Position numbers and translations under genes: made by a program
Notes under the pieces: model-generated
What the model was told of the DNA's origin: nothing
The model's input: the letters and a program-made list of their open reading frames with translations, nothing else
Database searches by the model: none
Shown here: in pieces, positions 32,475 through 37,962 of the stretch
How positions within the stretch are numbered: position 1 is the stretch's first letter
How the letters are laid out: every line of letters begins with the position of its first letter
Assembly (NCBI GenBank): GCA_028817795.1
Contig: JAPPOU010000155.1
Coordinates: 1 to 37,962, forward strand
Length of the DNA stretch: 37,962 nt
Source of the DNA: Alphaproteobacteria bacterium
Lineage (GTDB): Bacteria; Pseudomonadota; Alphaproteobacteria; Micavibrionales; UBA2020
Reading direction: 5' to 3'

Positions 32475-34136
32475 ATGAGTGTTTTCGGATCGCTATTTAC
32501 AGCAGTGTCTGCCATGACGGCGCAAAGCCAGTCGATGGGCATGATATCAAACAACATCGCCAACGTGAGCACGATCGGCTATAAAAGAACAGACGCGGCA
32601 TTCTCAAGCCTCGTGACATCAGAAAGCCGTTCCGTTCTTTACAGCCCCGGCTCCGTCCGCGCCCTGCAAAGCGCACGTATCGACCAACAGGGCATTTTGC
32701 AGCAAAGCAACTCGTCAACAGACATTGCCATTTCCGGCAACGGGTTCTTTGTTGTCAAAAGCGACACATCCACAACATCGGAACCGCTTTACACTCGCGC
32801 AGGCAGCTTCTCTGAAGATGCGTCCGGCGTGTTGAAAAACGCATCTGGCTTCTTCCTGTACGGCTGGCCGCTGGATCAAAACGGCGGGCTTCCGGCTGCG
32901 GCGGCAGACATTTCATCGCTGGTGCCGGTCGACGTTGCCTTTTTGGGCGGCTTAACACAGCCGACAAGCACGGCCTCCATGTCAGTCAACCTGAACTCGG
33001 CCCAAACACCGGGCGCTTACCCCGTAACATTTGGATACGTGCCCGACTTCACGCGTGACCTGCGTGTCTATGACTCTTTAGGGTCCGGCCATAACCTGAC
33101 CATCAACTTTAAAAAGCATGAATCACCAACGGCCATTGCGCTGGGCGGCACCGACCTGTCGTCTTTTACAGGCCCGCTTGTCGGTAACGTTCCCGGTCTT
33201 GTAGCCGGTGATGAATTCACGGTGGATATCCCCTCTGCCGCTGTAAGCCCCATTACCATCACCATGACAGCAACCACCACGATTGCCGATGTCGTCGGTG
33301 CCGTGAACGGCATGGTCGACCTTAACGGTGTTCCCGTCGGCTTCGCACGATTAAACCCAACATCCGGCGTGCTGGAAATCAAGGCGCGCAACCTTGCTGA
33401 CACCTTAACAGTCACATCGACTGTTGGCGGCGCCGCGACAGATTTGGGCCTCGGTGCCGTAGATGGTGTTCCCATCGCGCCACCCGCAGCACCAACTCTG
33501 CTGGGCACACCAACATCCACCCCCAACACCGAAGGCTGGTGGAACGTTGAGTTCGTGACTGATACAGGTGCAGTTGTCACCTCCGGCTCTATTAACTTTG
33601 ATGGATCGGGACAATTGAACGCCGCTGCCACAAACGTTGCAGGCCAGCGCATTGTAAACCTGAACAACATCAACTGGGCGAATGGTTCGGCACTGCAAGA
33701 TATCGAGTTCGATATTGCGAACTTCACGCAGTTCTCCGGCGAGTTCAACGTTGTGACATCACAACAGAACGGTGCGGAACTGGGGCTGAGAACAGGTATC
33801 GCCATCGACTCCGACGGCTTCGTGACAGCGCAGTTCTCGAACGGGCAAAGTGCACGTATCTATAAACTTGCCGTCGCAACCTTTGCAAACACCAACGGCC
33901 TTGACCAGCTGACGGGTAACGTTTACCGCCAGTCCGACAGCTCTGGTGACTTTAACCTGCGTGAAGCCGGAACAGGCAGCGCGGGCGAGATACAGGGCGG
34001 CGCCCTTGAAGCCTCGAACGTTGATCTTGCAGACGAGTTTTCCAAGATGATCGTGACGCAAAGGGCATATTCGGCCAATACCAAGGTCATTTCCACGGCA
34101 GACCAGATGACGGAAGAACTTCTAAGACTCAGGTAA
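32475..34136 (+). CDS. flgE: Flagellar hook protein FlgE
   Basis: A 553-aa hook subunit. The N-terminal D0 region MSVFGSLFTAVSAMTAQSQS then MGMISNNIANVSTIGYKRTD has the rod/hook signature; DIAISGNGFFVV and YTRAGSFSEDASGVLKNASG follow. The middle (about 200-400) holds the large variable surface domains. The C-terminus is GALEASNVDLADEFSKMIVT then QRAYSANTKVISTADQMTEE, typical for FlgE. It is longer than the enterobacterial protein (about 400 aa), as is common in alphaproteobacteria. AAAGGGAG precedes the ATG. It has its own sigma-54 promoter and terminator and so forms a single-gene unit. Confidence 0.96.
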   Translation: MSVFGSLFTAVSAMTAQSQSMGMISNNIANVSTIGYKRTDAAFSSLVTSESRSVLYSPGSVRALQSARIDQQGILQQSNSSTDIAISGNGFFVVKSDTSTTSEPLYTRAGSFSEDASGVLKNASGFFLYGWPLDQNGGLPAAAADISSLVPVDVAFLGGLTQPTSTASMSVNLNSAQTPGAYPVTFGYVPDFTRDLRVYDSLGSGHNLTINFKKHESPTAIALGGTDLSSFTGPLVGNVPGLVAGDEFTVDIPSAAVSPITITMTATTTIADVVGAVNGMVDLNGVPVGFARLNPTSGVLEIKARNLADTLTVTSTVGGAATDLGLGAVDGVPIAPPAAPTLLGTPTSTPNTEGWWNVEFVTDTGAVVTSGSINFDGSGQLNAAATNVAGQRIVNLNNINWANGSALQDIEFDIANFTQFSGEFNVVTSQQNGAELGLRTGIAIDSDGFVTAQFSNGQSARIYKLAVATFANTNGLDQLTGNVYRQSDSSGDFNLREAGTGSAGEIQGGALEASNVDLADEFSKMIVTQRAYSANTKVISTADQMTEELLRLR

Positions 34137-34182
34137 GCCGCGATCCCGTCCTATATAGAATGATATAGGCGATCCCGAAAGC

Positions 34183-34222
34183 CACCGCCCGTTTCAAAGG
34201 CAGAAGCCTTTGGCGGGCGGTG
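34183..34222 (+). terminator. Strong hairpin terminator after flgE
   Basis: CACCGCCCG (34183-34191) pairs with CGGGCGGTG (34214-34222), and the inner CAAAGGC pairs with GCCTTTG around AGAA. A short T-run (GTTTTA) follows. Confidence 0.8.
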
Positions 34223-34322
34223 TGCCGTTTTAGGGGCAGGACCTAATTAATGGCTTTTTCTTGCATTTTTATTTTCCACATGCTCTCATCAAGTACAAAC
34301 CATAACAACATAGAGATTCGCC

Positions 34323-34925
34323 ATGGCCCAGCCCTCTCGCCTGAAAAAAGCTGTTACCAAAGCCTTTTCTCAAAAACCTTCCGAAGAGGAACTGGCGCTT
34401 TACAAAGATGTTGAAAGCTACATCTTGAAACACCCGGCTGCGCAATCTACGCCCCCTGCCGCAGCGCAAACCACAGAAAAAGCTATCTACAATACGCTGG
34501 AAGCCGCAACAGCCTGCATTCAACGCCTTATGAAGCACAATAATGCTGAAACAGTGACACTGTGTCGGAATGGCGACTTGATCGCCAATAAATACCGTAA
34601 CCGTGGCATACTAATAAACGATGTCACGCGAAAAACAAATGCGCGGCATTGGTTTAACCCGAAAAAAGATGCCGATGCATGGCAGACCACAAAAAAAGCG
34701 GCACCCGGCCTGTGGGCGTGGATATATGACCTCACCGCCACAGGCAAGGCCCCTCATCTTTTGCGTGGCCTGAAAATCGATATCACGGAAGAAGGCCCCA
34801 AAGTACGCAAGAATCCCGGCGACCAAAGCACAGAGACCATGCGCCGCCTGTGGCAGAGCGATTGTGAAAAAGCCGCTATTCCCACACCCAAAACACCCTC
34901 AAAAGATGCGCCGCAAAACAAATAA
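34323..34925 (+). CDS. Uncharacterised protein between flgE and flagellin
   Basis: A 200-aa protein of unknown family, basic and soluble. It begins MAQPSRLKKAVTKAFSQKPS, has a Pro/Ala/Thr-rich linker at about 38-50, then a helical part (YNTLEAATACIQRLMKHN), a central WFNPKKDADAWQ and APGLWAWIYDLTATG, and a lysine/proline-rich end. No ribosome site stronger than weak purines precedes ATG 34323. Its position inside a flagellar cluster suggests but does not prove a flagellar link. Confidence 0.65.
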   Translation: MAQPSRLKKAVTKAFSQKPSEEELALYKDVESYILKHPAAQSTPPAAAQTTEKAIYNTLEAATACIQRLMKHNNAETVTLCRNGDLIANKYRNRGILINDVTRKTNARHWFNPKKDADAWQTTKKAAPGLWAWIYDLTATGKAPHLLRGLKIDITEEGPKVRKNPGDQSTETMRRLWQSDCEKAAIPTPKTPSKDAPQNK

Positions 34926-35080
34926 AATTATTCTATTTCAAGCGATTATCAAAATTTACATAAATTTTTAAATACCGTAAACCGGTTATTAACCCAAAAG
35001 TGAGATGATGAAAGCATAACCAACGAGAGTATCTCGGCGGTGCCAACATATATTGCATTAACCCAGGAAAGGAAAATGCC

Positions 35081-36232
35081 ATGCCTTCATCTGTTACACT
35101 TACAGCAGCACTACGCTCAAACCTGCTTAGCCTGCAGGGCACGCAGCGTCTTTTGGATTCAACACAGCTTCGTTTGGCGACCGGTCGCAAGGTCAACAGC
35201 GCGCTGGATGATCCAAACGCCTTCTTCGCAGCTCAATCTTTGAACAACCGCGCATCTGATTTGTCCCGTCTTCTGGATGGCATTGGTCAGGGTATTCAAA
35301 CGCTGAAAGCTGCGGATCAAGGTATTACATCCTTGACATCACTTCTGGAACAGGCTCAGGCCGTTGCGCAGGAAGCGCGCGACCAGGCAACCGGTGGTGC
35401 CGTTGTTACGGGTGCGGATTTGGTTGCAGCCGATGCAGCCGATCTGACCAACAACGCCGGTATCGCGAACAACGACAGCTTCACGCTGCAGTTGGGTTCC
35501 GGCCCTGTCACGGAATTCACCATCACGACCGGTGAATCCCTGCAGGATCTTGCCAACCAGATCAATACGATCGAAGGCATTACCGCCACAGTCGAGCCTG
35601 GTGGTGCAGCCGGTACATCACGTATCCGCCTGCAGTCGCTGAACGGTCAGGATATCACACTGGCAAACAGCACGAACACGCCGGGTACCGTGATTTTCGG
35701 TGGTGTCGGTACAACAGCCGCAACATCAGGTGCGCCACAGGATCAAACGCAGTTGCAAGCCAGCTTCGATGAAATCCTGAGCCAGATCAACGATTTGACG
35801 GATGACTCCGGCTATCGTGGTATCAACCTGCTTGACAGCGGTAACCTGACGGTGAACTTCAACGAGGACTCTACGTCTTCCATCACCATCTCAGGTGTTG
35901 ACTTCAGCGCAACGGGCCTGAACATCAACAACGCAGACTTCTCGTCCATCGCGACCATTGATACAGCGCTGAACGAGATCGAATCCGGACTGGCAAACGC
36001 GCGTGCGCAAGCACGTAGTTTCGGTACAAACCTCAGCATTATTCAGACACGCTCTGACTTCACAGAGAACCTGATTAACACGCTGAAGGAAGGTGCCGAC
36101 AAGCTGACGCTGGCTGACAAGAACGAAGAAGGCGCAAACCTTCTTGCTCTGCAGACATCGCAGCAGTTGGGTATTTCAGCCTTGTCGCTGGCATCCCAGT
36201 CCAACCAGTCGGTACTGCGTCTGTTCGGTTAA
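35081..36232 (+). CDS. Flagellin
   Basis: A 383-aa flagellar filament subunit. The N-terminal D0/D1 helices (LTAALRSNLLSLQGTQRLLD, then RLATGRKVNSALDDPNAFFA and IQTLKAADQGITSLTSLLEQ) and the C-terminal ones (GLANARAQARSFGTNLSIIQ, then TRSDFTENLINTLKEGADKL, LSLASQSNQSVLRLFG) are complete; the middle is short and Thr/Gly/Asn rich. It uses more GGT and CGT codons than its neighbours, fitting high expression. AGGAAAGG lies before ATG 35081. No convincing sigma-54 site was found in the 155-nt leader region. A strong terminator follows, then flbT and flaF. Confidence 0.95.
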   Translation: MPSSVTLTAALRSNLLSLQGTQRLLDSTQLRLATGRKVNSALDDPNAFFAAQSLNNRASDLSRLLDGIGQGIQTLKAADQGITSLTSLLEQAQAVAQEARDQATGGAVVTGADLVAADAADLTNNAGIANNDSFTLQLGSGPVTEFTITTGESLQDLANQINTIEGITATVEPGGAAGTSRIRLQSLNGQDITLANSTNTPGTVIFGGVGTTAATSGAPQDQTQLQASFDEILSQINDLTDDSGYRGINLLDSGNLTVNFNEDSTSSITISGVDFSATGLNINNADFSSIATIDTALNEIESGLANARAQARSFGTNLSIIQTRSDFTENLINTLKEGADKLTLADKNEEGANLLALQTSQQLGISALSLASQSNQSVLRLFG

Positions 36233-36260
36233 TCCGAATAGAAACAAGACGAAAAAGAAA

Positions 36261-36290
36261 GGCCGGCGGGCACACCTCGCCGGTTTTTCT
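36261..36290 (+). terminator. Rho-independent terminator of the flagellin gene
   Basis: CCGGCG (36263-36268) pairs with CGCCGG (36278-36283) around a nine-base loop, followed at once by TTTTTCTTTTG. It is a classic strong terminator 30 nt after the stop. Confidence 0.92.
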
Positions 36291-36401
36291 TTTGTTTTCA
36301 TAGGCATGAAAAGCACCCCATACACTTTATTAACCTTTTTGCGGCATACTGGAGGTATATGTGGCGGAAGGAGTCCGCCTTTGGCAAAAGGAGAGAATCT
36401 C

Positions 36402-36785
36402 ATGGCCCTTGTTATTGACCTTAAACCAGAAGAAAAAATCATCATCGGCAACGCGCTCATCACCAATGACGACAACCGTACGCGCCTGCATATCGAGGGC
36501 GATGCTCCGATCCTGCGTGAAAAAGATATCATGCGCGAAGATGAAGCAGATACACCTTGTAAAAAGATTTATCTTACAGTGCAGCTTATGTACCTGTCAC
36601 CCTCGCCGGACAAACTACACGACGTCTATTTTGACCAGATCCGCGAGATACAAGAGGCCGCGCCATCCACCGGCACGTTTTTCTTGAAGATCAACGACTA
36701 CATCCTGAAAAACCAGTACTACAAAGCCATGAAAGAATCGCGCGAGTTGATCGCGCATGAAAGCGAGCTTTTGGGGAATGTCTGA
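36402..36785 (+). CDS. flbT: Flagellin synthesis repressor FlbT
   Basis: A 127-aa FlbT, the post-transcriptional repressor that binds the flagellin mRNA leader and promotes its decay until the hook is complete (known from Caulobacter). Family pattern: LVIDLKPEEKIIIGNALITN, RLHIEGDAPILREKDIM and IYLTVQLMYLSPSPDKLHD, then the helical end YILKNQYYKAMKESRELIAH. ATG 36402 follows AAAAGGAG; a longer open reading back to 36144 would run through the flagellin gene and terminator. It overlaps flaF by eight bases. Confidence 0.93.
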   Translation: MALVIDLKPEEKIIIGNALITNDDNRTRLHIEGDAPILREKDIMREDEADTPCKKIYLTVQLMYLSPSPDKLHDVYFDQIREIQEAAPSTGTFFLKINDYILKNQYYKAMKESRELIAHESELLGNV

Positions 36786-37260
36786 ACACACGGAAAGAAA
36801 CAGCCATTACAAAGCCGCCGATGCCTATGGCCAAACCGCTGCGGCGACAGATCCGCGCGCGCTTGAAGCACGCGTACTGCTGAAAGCCGCGCAAAAGCTG
36901 GAAATCCTCTCTAAAAAGTTGGAAACGGACGGCGACGCGCATTTCCGTGAAGTGGGCGAAGCACTGGAATACAACCAAAAACTCTGGACAGTATTTGCCA
37001 GCGACGCTGCGGATGACACGCACCATCTGCCGCAAGACATCAAAAACAACATCGCCTCTCTGGCCGTCTTTATCTTCAAGCGCACGCAAGACGTTCTTAT
37101 AGAGCCAAAAGCGGAAAAGCTAAAAGTTCTGATTAACATCAACCGCAACATCGCATCTGGCTTGATGAAAAGCGTGACCGCCAGCCCGAAAAAAGAAGAC
37201 AATGGCGCACAAGACAGCGCACAGTCCACTTCCAGCAAGACAACAGACAGCATGGCTTAA
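36778..37260 (+). CDS. flaF: Flagellin assembly regulator FlaF
   Basis: A 160-aa FlaF, the positive counterpart of FlbT in flagellin synthesis and possibly a flagellin secretion chaperone. Family pattern: YKAADAYGQTAAATDPRALE then ARVLLKAAQKLEIL, ALEYNQKLWTVFASDAAD and LPQDIKNNIASLAVFIFKRT, LININRNIASGLM. It has an extra Ser/Lys-rich tail of about 25 residues. ATG 36778 overlaps the flbT stop, so the pair is translated together. Confidence 0.92.
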   Translation: MSEHTERNSHYKAADAYGQTAAATDPRALEARVLLKAAQKLEILSKKLETDGDAHFREVGEALEYNQKLWTVFASDAADDTHHLPQDIKNNIASLAVFIFKRTQDVLIEPKAEKLKVLININRNIASGLMKSVTASPKKEDNGAQDSAQSTSSKTTDSMA

Positions 37261-37351
37261 AGCTTTTTTTCAGGCAAAAATGGCCTCTTATATCGCTCCA
37301 TACTAATATGCTATCAGTAAAAACTGTATGTTAAAAGGACCTCAAAATACC

Positions 37352-37962
37352 ATGCCCCCCCTCAATTCACAAAAGATGGACCACAAAAGTAAAGGCAACG
37401 CCTTATTTTTGATCTTGATTGCCGTGGCCCTCTTCGCCGCGCTGTCCTATGCCGTAACCCAAAGCGGGCGAGGGAGCGGTAACCTGAACAAAGAAACAAT
37501 GGCGCTAGACGTCGCACACATGGAACAATATGCCGCAGCGATTACACAAGCACTCAGTCGTTTAATACTGGCCAATGGCTGTACGATAGGCGCAGGATAT
37601 TCAGGCGGTAGCGGATATACAGGCACAATCAACTTTTATTCAGACCAATTTTCAACACCCGCCGTATGGGATAACACCAATGCTCCGGCAGACAGCAGCT
37701 GTGACGTGTTGCAGCCAACGGCGGCAGCGTTGCATATCAAAACCCTCCCACCAATGTACAAAGCGCTGGCGGTACAGAATATCTGATCGACGGAAGGTCA
37801 CACGTCATTGGCCTCGGTCTAGATGGTAGAGGACCCGCAAATGCCGACCCAGACGGTCTGGATCTTATGATATTTACACGGGTATCCGAGGATATGTGTA
37901 TTTATATCAATAACAAATACGGCATCACCAACCCTTCCAATGCCCCGCCCATTGAATATACC
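37352..37962 (+). pseudogene. Pseudopilin-like membrane-anchored protein, frameshifted, partial at the right edge
   Basis: The gene starts at ATG 37352 (AAAGGAC about 11 bases upstream; an ATG at 37328 precedes that site). The N-terminus is KSKGNALFLILIAVALFAAL then SYAVTQSGRG, a single membrane anchor as in pilin-like proteins, followed by a helix EQYAAAITQALSRLIL. The original frame ends at a TGA at 37784. From 37711 on, however, the next frame reads AANGGSVAYQNPPTNVQSAG then GTEYLIDGRSHVIGLGLDG and stays open to the window end. In that frame a TGA lies just before (37702-37704), so the join is about 37703-37711, most simply one lost base (GTG-TT?-GCA, giving ...CDVFAANGG). It may be a real frameshift or a sequencing error. 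Confidence 0.75.

Noticed and set aside
34250..34266. A sigma-54-like sequence TGGC...TTGCA before the orphan gene
   Set aside because: The GG and GC are nine bases apart, not ten, and the -24 box is incomplete.
35040..35058. A sigma-54-like TGCC...TTGCA before flagellin
   Set aside because: The -24 dinucleotide would be CC, and the start of transcription would fall on the ribosome site.

Overview
The window reads as chromosome of an alphaproteobacterium of moderate GC. The lineage markers are the FliX/FlbT/FlaF flagellar regulators, an NDUFS4-type complex I accessory subunit, a DksA-family protein with only one zinc-finger cysteine, and the order zapA - 6S RNA - 5-formyl-THF cyclo-ligase. 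The style of the small proteins resembles Micavibrio-like bacteria, but that is an impression and was not tested. No insertion sequence, prophage or CRISPR array was seen.

Left part (1-9.5 kb), cell surface. On the minus strand lie a partial type I secretion ABC transporter, a TolC-family outer-membrane protein, and a large adhesin with a filamentous-haemagglutinin (TPS) N-terminus. Divergent from these is a plus-strand operon of an AlgI-like MBOAT acyltransferase followed by two tandem paralogous SGNH-like proteins of equal length, probably for O-acylation of an exported polysaccharide.

9.6-14.8 kb, housekeeping on the minus strand. The order of transcription is a small coiled-coil protein, zapA, 6S RNA, 5-formyl-THF cyclo-ligase, a YmdB-type phosphoesterase, a CBS-pair protein, an ArsB/NhaD-type transporter, a DUF192 protein, tRNA-Pro(TGG), the NDUFS4-like protein and tRNA-Arg(TCT).

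14.9-23.9 kb, the most unusual region. Four overlapping minus-strand genes form an operon: a 978-aa protein with a degenerate zincin-like region, a long acidic linker and a C-terminal VWA domain; an 887-aa MoxR/CobS-like AAA+ ATPase; a 111-aa orphan; and a 498-aa protein with ankyrin-like repeats. The architecture recalls CobS/CobT and other MoxR-VWA chaperone pairs, but I do not recognise this exact set. A CobD/CbiB-like membrane protein and DksA lie just upstream.

24-27.3 kb, small accessory genes: a short membrane ORF divergent from an XRE regulator whose promoter lies in a 28-bp dyad, a SAM methyltransferase, a small basic membrane protein and an uncharacterised 274-aa protein.

27.3-37.3 kb, flagellum. 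fliX is divergent from flgI-flgJ-flgN-like; then come fliK-flgD, flgE, an orphan gene, flagellin, flbT and flaF. Near-consensus sigma-54 promoters (GG-N10-GC) precede flgI, fliK and flgE, which indicates a sigma-54/FlbD-type class III hierarchy coupled to assembly by FliX and to flagellin mRNA control by FlbT/FlaF. The window ends in a pseudopilin-like gene that carries a frameshift.
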